Source of the DNA: Chamaecyparis obtusa
Lineage: Eukaryota; Streptophyta; Pinopsida; Cupressales; Cupressaceae
Reading direction: 5' to 3'
DNA: 64,000 bases
Assembly: GCA_027943335.1 (NCBI GenBank)
Contig: BSBK01001879.1
Location: 1,384,501 to 1,448,500 of the forward strand
The translations under genes were made by a program, and so were the position numbers. The notes under the pieces are model-generated. The model searched no databases and had not been told where the DNA came from. It was given only the letters and a program-made list of their open reading frames with translations. Below are positions 12,128 through 21,118 of the stretch, one piece after another. Position 1 is the first letter of the stretch. Every line of letters begins with the position of its first letter.

Positions 12128-12188
12128 TATACATTTTGTATTTGGGATTGTGGATAACTGATTCACCCCCCTCTTAGTTATTCTTATA
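12128..12188 (+). repeat. Cop1 3' LTR, terminal part
   Basis: Homologous to 3238-3297. The terminal CA has changed to TA (CTTATA against CTAACA in the left LTR). The TSD copy GATTA follows. Confidence 0.88.
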
Positions 12189-12193
12189 GATTA
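12189..12193. repeat. Cop1 target site duplication, right copy
   Basis: GATTA, identical to 1803-1807. Gy1 gag resumes at 12194. Confidence 0.85.
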
Positions 12194-13181
12194 ACATTAT
12201 TGGAATAATTGGCTCCATATGGTAAGGTAAAAGGGGTTGCATTTAAGTTGTGGGCCTCCACAACTCCATTATTCACAAGGTTTTTGTTGTTATTCTTTAT
12301 CCATGATTTAGACTTATCATTGTGATTGTTGGACCCTTGATTATTGATATATTTAGGTACATAATAATAATTATTATTGTTGGTGTTATTGGGTTTGTAA
12401 TCTTTAAATAATTTTATTTCACCTCTCTTGACCAATACATCCTCAATCTTGATCCCATTTTCGATGAGTTTTTCAAATGCTGGGGGACATTAGAGTTGTA
12501 ATCTATAATTCATTTCCATGGTCAAATTGTTTGTGAAGATTTCCATCTTTTCTTTCTCAGGGATACTTCATGGATACCTTGTGAAAATGGTCCTCCACCT
12601 TTGTAGGAATCCTAAGAAGGATTCTCCATCTTTCTGTTTGGTATCACACAACTTGAGCATCGTGATTTCATGCTCAATGTTGTAAGAGTAATGGGTCACA
12701 AACTTGGAGGCTAGTTCCTCAAAGGTCTTTATTCCTTGGGGTAGTTTTGAAAACCACTCCATGGTGGAACCTCCTAAACTTCTAGGAAAGAGTCTCATTA
12801 GATAGGTATCATTGTGCATGAACTCATTGATTAAGGCACAAAACTCCCTTAGATGATCTCGTAGGTCTGTTTTAACCATATATTTGTCATACTTAGGAAA
12901 AATGGTATTAAAGGGAAAGGGTGCCATAAATAAGCTTTTGTCGAATGGGAAAGGACACAAAGTTTCAATAGAAAAGGCCTTAGGTTCAGCCTCCTTCTTC
13001 ATACTATCATTTTTTTCTTGGAAGGCCTTTATTTGCCTAGTCATAGCATTCATGGGGTCATCTTACTCTTGATCTTTCTTAAGCTTCTCTAAGTCATAGT
13101 CGTGGGGAAGCTTCACTCCCGCTTGAAATAGGTTTATGAAAAATTTCTCTCTATCCCTATCTATCAATTTCTCCATGACTT
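12194..13181 (-). pseudogene. gag: Gy1 gag, central capsid segment
   Basis: The frame continues from the Lrd1 insertion site. The segment contains a classic plant gypsy capsid region: LCPFPFD, PKYDKY, a DHLREFC helix, LFPRSLGG, a W-F-S-K-L-P motif, then KTFEELASKF and GESFLGFLQRW (about 13000 to 12570). The order matches Tat2 gag at 24880-25260. Several in-frame stops are present, for example near 13063 and 12566. The C-terminal part is rich in asparagine and is cut at 12193 by Cop1. It resumes at 1807. Confidence 0.8.
13177..13181. repeat. Lrd1 target site duplication, left copy
   Basis: GACTT, repeated at 39126-39130. With one copy removed, the Gy1 gag frame joins without a shift, which supports this choice over the five bases directly next to the TG and CA ends. 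Confidence 0.7.
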
Positions 13182-13182
13182 T

Positions 13183-14406
13183 TGTTAATCTCTATTGAAC
13201 ATTTTAGGTTTTCATTAGTATCAAAGGATAGTAAACAGGTTGGTCGGTTATTTACATTGAGACAGTCGGTAACTAGAAGTAAGACAGAGCAGTTGGTAAA
13301 GCCTTACATCGAGCATCACACAGTTAACCGAGCACCAACGACACCGACACCAACGGTCAGTAAACACTGAGCATCACAGTATACACTGAGTAGATTATAC
13401 AGTGTTTACCAATGATCACAAGAAATGGCATAGTAATCAGAAATGGAACATTATTCTATGCAAACGGTTATAACAGATCATAAAATGGTTTACCAAGATC
13501 GAGGAGCATTTATTGTAAAAGATATTCATTAAATGCAATGATTATCTTATTTGTATTAGTTGATCTAGGTTATTTTGCACCGTAGATCTTAGGGTTATGA
13601 TTTTCTTTTGTAACCTAATTTTTGTTTAAGCGGAAAAATAGAACACTATATATTGTATATGTTCACACCATTTTATAAGGTTGTTGAACTGATATATATG
13701 AATCACGGAGCACTTGAAGAAATTGCCTATCTTCAAGATAATCAATTTACCGAGCAGAATAGAGTATAGAGGTTTTTAGATTGAGCAGAATCAGATAAGG
13801 CAACCGAGTAGATCAGAGCAGAGAACCATCACAGATAAGGTGATATTTTGATGAGAACTTATAGATATGTTTTAGACAATTGAGTTGTCAACTAGTAGAT
13901 AATTTACCTATTACTTTCTGACAATTGTGATAGATTTTTGATAAATCTCTTAACAGAGTAGACTTAACACTCTTTGTATAAATCTCTTAACCAAGTACAC
14001 ACTTCATATAGTGTTGTTATATCCTATAACTAGGTAGATCTAGCTAATCTAATATGTTACTCCTAATAGGGTAAGATCACCAGAAGTGATCAAAACTTGT
14101 AGCCTTAATAGGCAAACCTTTTCTATCTACAGTAGTGAAGAATTTGTGGGTGTCATCCCCACCGCAGTTTTTACCTTCTAACAAGGGTTTCTGCATTACC
14201 AAAATACTTGTGTTATGTGATTGTCATATTGATTTCATATTGTTTACTTTCTTAAGTTAACTAGATGATTGATTTATGCAATTAGATTCAAGTTATTTTG
14301 ATCAGTTATCACAGTATTCAGTTATAGATCAGAAAGGTTTTGCAACTAAAGTTTTGAAGGCACTGATTCACCCCTCCCCTCTCAGTACCTATCTCTCCTA
14401 ATTCCA
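13183..14406 (+). repeat. Lrd1 5' LTR
   Basis: Starts TGTTAATCTC and ends CTAATTCCA. It matches 37919-39122 over its whole length. The main difference is about 20 extra bases here near 13370-13395, plus scattered C/T changes. It also carries a TCACCCCTCCCCTCTCAGT block near its end, like the copia LTRs in this window. Confidence 0.92.
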
Positions 14407-14411
14407 AAAAT

Positions 14412-14423
14412 TGGTATCAGAGC
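14412..14423 (+). other. Lrd1 primer-binding site
   Basis: TGGTATCAGAGC, five bases past the LTR end. It is the initiator methionine tRNA type. Confidence 0.92.
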
Positions 14424-14473
14424 TAAGTTCTCTTGTTGAATATTTTAACCACTGAAGGGAAAAGATCTAAGTC

Positions 14474-15877
14474 ATGGAGAAATACAATCTTGACAAGACT
14501 ATTGAGAATCAGAAGATACAAATGCAGATGTTTGTGGAACAATATAAACAAGCCAAGGAAGAACTGAAGAAATTACTGGTTGAAAGAAAGAACCTTGCAA
14601 TTCAGTAGAATGAAATAAGTTATCATGAAGAACCTATTAATGACATATTTGATCATATTGGATCAAGCTCTGGAAGCATCTCTGACAGATCTAAAAGCAT
14701 AATCTCTGAGCTATCTAAAAAGAATCAACATCTATCTGAGAAAGTGAAAGCACTTCAAATTGGTCATGAATCTCAAATGGTGAGAATGGTGGAAATCATG
14801 AACAATGGTAGACAAGTTGAACAAGATTAGAATCTGGCCAATGAAGACCGAAGACTGATGACTGAACAACTTCAAGAAAAAGAAAGTGAAATCTAGAGAC
14901 TCACTGATCGTCACTTCCAAGTATCAAATCAGATGATGATAGTTAATCAAGAAATGAACCGAGTAAATGGAGAATTATCAAGAAGACTTGAAGATGTAGC
15001 AACACTTAGAGAAGATAATGAAAAATTGAGAAATGAAATAAAAACACAAAAGGAACACAATGAGATGATGAAGATAGCTGAGGACAGCTCTAAAAAGATT
15101 GATGATTTTCTGACTAATTAGAGGAGATTCAGAAGCAAGGCCGGTATAGGCTACACCAATGGAGGAGAATCATCACAACAAGCTGAAGAAGTCAACAAAA
15201 ATCAAAGTAAAAAAACTAAAGTGTTGACATGTTACCACTATGGAAAACTAGGACATACATCTAATGTGTGCAGAAGCAAAGCACAAGGTAAACCTCCTGT
15301 CATTCCTAAGTTCAATGGATATTGTTATTACTGTGGTAAGTTTGGACATATAGCTTATGAATGTAGAGAAAAGAAGAATGACATTTCTAATAACACTACT
15401 GAGGAGAAAATATGCTATACTTGTAATAAGTATGGACACACTACAAGGGAATGTAAGGAGAAAACGAAGCAGGTGTGGACACCTAAAGAGAAACTACAAT
15501 GAAAGTCATATCAACTGAAGAGACAAGGTAACTCATATGTTTGGGATTATAATACATGGACTAATTGTACTACATGTGGTCAGTATGGACATATTGCAGC
15601 AAACTATTACAGAAAGAGTCGGATTGGACAATCAAGTAACTGGACAAATGCAGGAATGGCATGTATGCACTGTCACAAGGTTGATCATGTAAGCAAGAAC
15701 TATAGAGACTGAGCACTTGATGAAAACCATATATTTGAGAGTGGATATAAAATTGCAAAAATTACAAAGTTAAGGAACACAATGTGGAAGAAGGCATCTA
15801 ATGAGAATACTGAGTCAAGTAACACTATCGATGAAACCTCATCCACTGGATTGGGTGACATCGGTACCTCCACTTAA
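14474..15877 (+). pseudogene. Lrd1 ORF1: coiled-coil and multi-zinc-knuckle gag-like protein
   Basis: One frame of 467 codons starts at ATG 14474 (MEKYNLDKTIENQ), 50 bases past the primer site where gag is expected. Residues 1-215 are charged and heptad-rich, as in a long coiled coil. Residues 245-410 carry five CCHC-type knuckles: CYHYGKLGHTSNVC, CYYCGKFGHIAYEC, CYTCNKYGHTTREC, CTTCGQYGHIAANY and CMHCHKVDHVSKNY. The second and third are intact. The others each have one cysteine changed to tyrosine. Six in-frame stops (TAG at 14606, 14828, 14894 and 15119; TGA at 15500 and 15710) and no frameshift are seen. RNA binding and particle formation are inferred from the knuckles. The capsid fold is not evident. 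Confidence 0.75.
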
Positions 15878-16215
15878 GATGACAAAGGTATGTATGGAAC
15901 TGACATTTCAAATGATCACATTTTACATATAGTTCCTTATATATTAATTACAAATACCAAATCTGCATGAATGAAGATGCACTATGGTTTATATATTGTA
16001 AGTTTGCAAATGTCATATAGTCGGTAAAAGGAGAAACATGAGTTGGTTACCCATCAATAATCACTATAAAAGGTTAACTGACAATAGTTCAAACTGATGA
16101 AGAAACTCTATGTTAACCGAGAAAAAAGATATTACCAAGCTGACAGCCATCTCTTATCAAAATTGAGGTCACGCATTTAATGCATCAAAGTTTGAGTGGG
16201 AATATCAAAAAACCC
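15878..16215. other. Spacer between Lrd1 ORF1 and ORF2
   Basis: No open frame of interest. It leads into the putative TATA box at 16216. Confidence 0.5.
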
Positions 16216-16224
16216 TATATATAT
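16216..16224 (+). promoter_or_regulatory. Putative TATA box for Lrd1 ORF2
   Basis: CTATATATATG lies about 200 bases ahead of the ORF2 ATG. The sequence between resembles a plant 5' leader: purine- and CAA-rich, with no other TATA-like run. The internal position, far from the LTR promoter, suggests that ORF2 has its own transcript. This is inference from sequence only. Confidence 0.4.
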
Positions 16225-16422
16225 GCGGAAACAGAGTTCATTGTTACATTGCGATTTCGAAGAAAGGAGATTTTATAGAGAAGAGTTCAAGCTAACAACT
16301 TTCAAAATAGATTCAAAGAAACTAGATCAAACTAATGATAATTCTTCGATGAAAACTAGTAAGTTCATCCACCTACTGAACATTGATTATCTATTTCCTT
16401 GCCGAAACCCTAGAAACAATTT

Positions 16423-17736
16423 ATGGCATCATCTTTGACCACAAGCAAATCATAGAATGTTGAGGAGGAAGTGGAACTAATTGTTAGGGTGCACTTTGCT
16501 AAGGAGAAATTCAAACCTCATCCTAAGGTCACAGCACAAACAGATGATATGGGTGCATTCTCTAGTATTCTTGATAAGGTTTTGTTAACAAAAGATGTTA
16601 GGGCTTACATTCACTGCAAGATCAATGAAGTATGTGACTTTGAGACCATAGCAACTTATCAGCAAGTCTGTGGACCAGATGGTAAGATCAAATCTGAGTA
16701 TAAGAAGATTGAGGAGTCAAGGTTATGGTGTTTCACAGACTTCCCGCAATCATTTCACAATGATTGGATAAGAATCGTGCTTAGCACATTCCATGATGGC
16801 AAATTTTGGCTAGACAAACCAATTGAGGTCACCAAGAAGATTATCAATAGGGTTACTGGGTACCCTACAACTGACAAAGCCAAAGCATTTCAAAGTTCAT
16901 CTCATCTCGACGTAGAAAAGAACACTAGAGCTCAATGGGATGGTAGGGCACTAAAGATTTCAACTATCAAAGATCCAGCAGTAAGATTCGTAGCTCATGT
17001 CATCGGGTACAAGATATTTCAATCAAGCAGAACGAATAGTGTACCCTGCAGCGCCGTGGACATGGCTTACAAAATTGTGAAGAAAGATCACCAGGTTGAT
17101 CTTGCCAAGCTATTACTACACCAACTACATGACAACATGAAGACAATAAAAGCAAAGAAGTCCAATACATGTAAGTATGAATCATTGCTTGTCTTTACAT
17201 TCCTCTATTTCCAAAAATATGTACCGAGTATTGGAAAAGTTAACTGGCAATCGGACAGACCGATAATTGCCCAAATCGGTGATATGATGAGAAGTCTAGG
17301 AGACAATGTGAACAAGGAGTTCCATGCATATTTCAAGGAATTTCAAACAAGAATGCAACAAAGAAGCATAATTCCAAAAGAATTAGTGAGCAAATTTGAA
17401 GATGACATATGCTTTGTGGTAAGCACAGACCACTCAATGATAAAGGCAGTAGAACAGAGAACAAAATGGCTAGCACCAATGGGTTATGAAATGAATCATG
17501 ATTTCACTCTAAAATCTATCAATGCATTGCTAGCATTACCGATTGACATCACTGCCAGTAGGTTTGGAGTGTATGAGGAAGCTAAGTCTAGAATCACAAT
17601 GGACATTGAGATCGGTAAAATGTCAAGAAGGGCAAAGAAAATGAAAAAGGATCTCTCAGAAAGATATGGAACTACATCTGACTCACATAAGGAGTCACCG
17701 GTTGATGAACCAACCAAAGATAGTAGTCATCTGACT
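16423..17736 (+). pseudogene. Lrd1 ORF2, N-terminal part
   Basis: The frame starts at ATG 16423 (MASSLTTSKS) and has a single stop, TAG at 16453, then 428 open codons. The 438-residue segment has aromatic and tryptophan-containing patches (FTDFPQSFHNDW, KFWLDKPIEV, RAQWDGRALK) and a helical stretch with LLLHQLHDNMKTIKAKK then SLLVFTFLYF (about 17109-17220). That pattern recalls the plant transposon-like domain called Transposase_32 in Pfam, but I could not test this. It is basic at the end. Tat2 interrupts it after 17736. The open frame runs nine codons further into Tat2 and stops at 17769. Confidence 0.65.
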
Positions 17737-17786
17737 ACTATCTTTGAACCACTTCGCTTTGCACAATAATTCAAAGAGGGGCAAAA
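17737..17786 (+). repeat. 50-base extension ahead of the Tat2 5' LTR
   Basis: These 50 bases, including a copy of the polypurine tract (CAAAGAGGGGCAAAA), equal 34092-34141 with two differences. At the right end they are the internal sequence just before the 3' LTR. Their presence at the left end is unusual. The Lrd1 frame reads into them for nine codons. Confidence 0.75.
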
Positions 17787-18979
17787 TGTAATACCCCAAA
17801 AATGGGCTATAAGTTCATTAACCTCCTATATCGACATATCGAACGAAATCGACATCAAAGTCCTAACCAAAGGCACATCTGAACATCATCGAATCATAAT
17901 TGATTATCCTAAATTCTGCATCGGGGAATATTCCTAGTAATATTCCTAATCATCATAATTATCTTTGATTTAATGATTATTTGGAGATAAATCTAATTTA
18001 TCCTAAAGTTTGATTAATTGAATATTCTCAATATTTAATTAATTAGATTTAATTATGCCACTTAATTATTTAATTGAATTTAATTATATTTATTCTTAAT
18101 TATTATTATTTAAATGTGACAATAAATTAAAATTCCTATCATTAATTGATTAAATTCTTATTTAATTAATTAAAGCAAGTTGTTAATTTTTAATAATATT
18201 ATTTTTGAATAAAAGTTTGATTAAATGATTGATTAACCCATAAATCAATTGTTTTATTTTCCAAAATCAGTTAAGTTGAGAATAAATCACTCTATTTATT
18301 TATTAATTCATAATTATCCATGTGCACAATCAAAGAGCAGTTAAACTCCAAATCAGAAAATCAATGCAAGTTATTGACTTTTTGGAACTCAACATCATTT
18401 TTGAGTTTTAAAGTTGATCTAAACTTCTAATTTGAGTCAAAAAGTTGTTTTTGCATGATTTGCATGTTTTTGTGAATTAAATTATCTTTATTTTAAAATA
18501 ACTCAAAAATCAACCTGAGTTATTTGAGTGATTTATGGCTTTCTTCCATGCATTCCTAAAGCCCTGGATTTCTATAAATTAAGGCTTCAGCTCATCTCAA
18601 ATCATCTCATAATTTTGCATAATCATGCTGAAGAATTGCTATCTGGAGAATCAAAGCTTATTGTGAATCAAGGCTATTGTGAGATCAATTTGGTTTTACA
18701 TTCATATCAGTTTTCATCATATCATTGCATCTAAAATCCAAAACAATAGATTAATTACATTCATATTTTATATCAGTTTTGCATTCAAATCCTTCATTTA
18801 GGTGTCATCAAGGTCATTGATCTCGATACAATCTGAGAACATCATACTCGCACCTATTAGAAGGTAGTAAATCGCCTGGTTAGTTTAGCTTTCATTTATT
18901 GCATGATTTCAATTATTGCTAACCTCTAATGTTTTACTGAAGTGTTGTGTCTACAGATCAGGTACAATTTTCACACACA
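17787..18979 (+). repeat. Tat2 5' LTR
   Basis: Starts TGTAATACCCC and ends in a CA run. The match to 34142-35332 is very close over 1.19 kb. Several of the differences are CG against CA or TG, as expected from methylated CpG. Confidence 0.92.
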
Positions 18980-18983
18980 TTTT

Positions 18984-19002
18984 TGGTGCCCACCGTGGGG
19001 CC
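18984..19002 (+). other. Tat2 primer-binding site
   Basis: TGGTGCCCACCGTGGGGCC, four bases past the LTR. It is nearly the same as the Gy1 site and of a form often seen in Tat/Athila-type elements. Confidence 0.75.
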
Positions 19003-19096
19003 CTGAAATGGGTTTCCAATTCAATTCTATCAATTTTGTCTTTTTCTCCTCGATTTCTGTGCAAAATTATGATTTTTAATTTATGTTTGTACAATC

Positions 19097-19335
19097 TTTG
19101 TACGAGTTTCTGCCAAAAGTCATTTTGCACTGGACCCACTATCATATGATAGTCTATTGGATCGAGAATCATGCCAGACTGTACACACTATCATCTGGAA
19201 ATTCAACTATCATTTCATCATACACCTAGTGTCGTATGAGTTTCTAGACTGTCATCTGGGAGCATACCCACCGTCGTACGAGTTTCTCACTGTCGTCTGG
19301 TAATAGACCCACTATCGTACGAGTTTTGGCATTAA
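19097..19335. repeat. TCGTACGAGTTT repeat cluster, left
   Basis: Four copies of a core like CACTATCGTACGAGTTT (starting near 19097, 19214, 19271 and 19311), each followed by an ACTGTCATCTGG-like block, at about 45-120-base spacing. The cluster starts about 95 bases past the primer site. A related cluster lies at 23650-23900. Confidence 0.65.
19138..19153. other. 16-base perfect palindrome
   Basis: ACTATCATATGATAGT reads the same on both strands. The inner 14 bases recur at 23694-23707 in the second cluster. Confidence 0.8.
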
Positions 19336-20013
19336 ATTTCAATTGTCATTTCATTTTTCAGGGTAGTTTGTCATATTTGGTTTTCAGATTTTGACTAACG
19401 GCTAATCTTAACAATTGAAATTCTCTATTTTTTATTGATTCCTGCTGGTTTTGATTGGAAAAAGTGCAAGAATTGCTAAAAATAGGTAAAAATCTACTAA
19501 GCACGTTGTGAGGATTCTAGGTATTCTCCTTAATTTGATAACATTTCAATTTGGATCCTAAAATGAATCTCTCATGTGTTTGGCTTGAGTGTTTTCTTTG
19601 CATGCTTTTCTTCAAATTTGCATAATTGAATACTAGGTTGTAACACCTTAAGTATTGATAAGAAGTCTTAGATACTTGTGATTGATCTACATTTCTATCT
19701 TGGGTTATTGGACTCGCTAAATCCACTAGCCCCTCATTCTGCCCTGTTAGTCCATTTTCTGATTCATGCAAAAATCCCAGGAAAATGGCCTTTTTCCCTG
19801 CATTCTTTGTTATGTTGTCTCTACCCGGCCTACAGTCACAGTTTTGTCTTGCGAAGTAAATCTATAGTGTTTCATGGTTTGAGCTCTTAGCCCTGTGTTC
19901 TTCAATGTATCACCCTACTCTAGTCCAGATCACATCTCCTAAATCATAAAACCTAGGGAGTTATTTAAGCTTTAAGGTCTGCAGGAAACAATTTCAGAAT
20001 ATGCCTCAGTGTC

Positions 20014-20165
20014 GAAAACCCACAATGTTTTTGAAAACCCATGATGTTTTCGGCTTCCCTGCTACCTTTCGGTCTGTCGATAACCCAATGTGTTTTTGGT
20101 CTTTTTGCCAAAAACTTTGTGTTTTCAATCCTCTTTCATCAAAAACCCTATGTGTTTTCGACCTC
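20014..20165. repeat. AAAACCCA...TGTTTT repeats
   Basis: Four to five copies of a short unit in which AAAACCCA or AAAACCCT is followed within a few bases by TGTTTTCG or TGTTTTTG. Each can pair AAAAC with GTTTT as a small hairpin. Confidence 0.55.
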
Positions 20166-20668
20166 ACACTTCTGCCTTGTTTGTTGGCATTCCCTAAACT
20201 GCGCAAGTGTGATCGTTGGTGGGTCCCAGTTCTTCCAATTGCTTGATATGGTTAAAGTTTAGATAGAATTGGTGGTTGTCACATGTTCGCATGGTGAAGA
20301 TGCATGGCATTTATCCTTCACACTTTTGCGACAACCGTCAAATTTTCCTATGTGGGCGTGTCGTGGGTCCAGGTGGGTCTGCATGTCAGATAGTGCTGAG
20401 GTGTTCATTCTGATTGGTCCATGTGGTGATGAGTCAAAAATGTCAGCGGGGCTTGTGTTAGTGATTTCAATCTATGGTCGGCGTGTGATTGCAAGGAATA
20501 TTCTCACCCCATGCGATCATGTGCCCACCGTCCGATTGGATGCTGATGGGTTTGTTTGCAGTAGGCCCACTGTCAGAGGATGTTGAGGTGGCAAGGTTCT
20601 ATTGGATGTAGGGTAGAGATGTGGGCCCAGTGTTAGAAGGGAGGCAAGGGCGCATGTTCTTATTAGTT

Positions 20669-20714
20669 GTCACATGATCGCATGTCAGGAATTTTTGACA
20701 TGCGACCATGCGAC
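20669..20714. other. Leader hairpin 1
   Basis: Arms GTCACATGATCGCATGTCA and TGACATGCGACCATGCGAC, loop GGAATTTT. Seventeen of 19 positions pair, or 19 if G-U pairs count. Confidence 0.75.
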
Positions 20715-20766
20715 CGGTTGACGTCTATCTTGTGGGGCCATTAGTGGAGAGGTGGCGGTCTTATGG

Positions 20767-20820
20767 CCTTGTTGCATGATCACAAGGGCCATTTCCATGA
20801 CTTGCGACCATGCGACAAGG
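20767..20820. other. Leader hairpin 2
   Basis: Arms of 20 bases (CCTTGTTGCATGATCACAAG and CTTGCGACCATGCGACAAGG) with a 14-base loop. Three of 20 positions are not Watson-Crick. Confidence 0.7.
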
Positions 20821-20957
20821 TTCTTCCTTGTTGAGGCCTGGTGGCAGGTGTGACTCGGCAGTTGCAGTGAATGGTGGCGTGACATGTGGCATTGGGGGGG
20901 CCCAAGTCTAAGGCATGGCAGTTGTTGGTAGGGCCGAGGCATGGTAAGTAATGGTTT

Positions 20958-21003
20958 GTCGCATGATCTCATAGCCTTTTTCAAGGCTATGCGATCATGC
21001 GAC
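20958..21003. other. Leader hairpin 3
   Basis: Arms GTCGCATGATCTCATAGCC and GGCTATGCGATCATGCGAC, loop TTTTTCAA. Eighteen of 19 positions pair. Confidence 0.8.
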
Positions 21004-21070
21004 TAATCGCCAGGCTTAGCGGTGGTGGTTATGCGGAGTTGTGAGGTGGTAAAGGGTTGCAGGTGTAGCA

Positions 21071-21118
21071 TGTCACATGTTTGCATAGCCCTTCTCCAGG
21101 CTATGCGATCATGTGACA
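21071..21118. other. Leader hairpin 4
   Basis: Arms TGTCACATGTTTGCATAGCC and GGCTATGCGATCATGTGACA, loop CTTCTCCA. Eighteen of 20 positions pair. The inner part matches hairpin 3. Confidence 0.75.

Larger units (their letters stand above)
1808..12188 (+). mobile_element. Cop1: full-length Ty1/copia retrotransposon, degenerate
   Basis: Two LTRs (1808-3297, and 8155-9580 plus 12128-12188) flank a gag-protease-integrase-RT-RNase H region in copia order. An iMet-type primer site and a polypurine tract are present, and a perfect 5-base TSD (GATTA) bounds the element. A 2.5-kb element, Sm1, lies in the right LTR. The gag frame is open to about 4900 apart from stops. A frameshift near a run of adenines at 4889-4899 moves the rest of pol to another frame. 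It cannot encode its own proteins now. Confidence 0.92.
20278..21118. repeat. Array of hairpins with shared arm GTCGCATGATCGCAT
   Basis: Five inverted pairs in about 840 bases use variants of one arm. One pair is long-range (20278-20294 with 20509-20523). Four are tight hairpins with 17-20-base arms and loops of 8-14 bases, at 20669-20714, 20767-20820, 20958-21003 and 21071-21118. The outer arm (TCGCATGATCGC) is common to all. The inner few bases differ between hairpins but still pair within each one, which suggests that pairing itself is kept. A structured RNA role in packaging, dimerisation or translation is inference. Confidence 0.75.

Noticed and set aside
16196..16438. 80-codon plus frame overlapping the start of Lrd1 ORF2
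   Set aside because: It is in another frame, covers the leader-like region and ends where ORF2 begins. It is a shadow of the leader.
18528..18734. Plus frame of 68 codons, repeated at 34881-35108
   Set aside because: It lies in both Tat2 LTRs, and the second copy differs by indels. It is LTR sequence, not a gene.
20269..20984. Two frames of about 100 codons, one on each strand, in the Tat2 leader
   Set aside because: They overlap the GC-richer hairpin array, match no family I know and have no start context. Chance frames are more likely.
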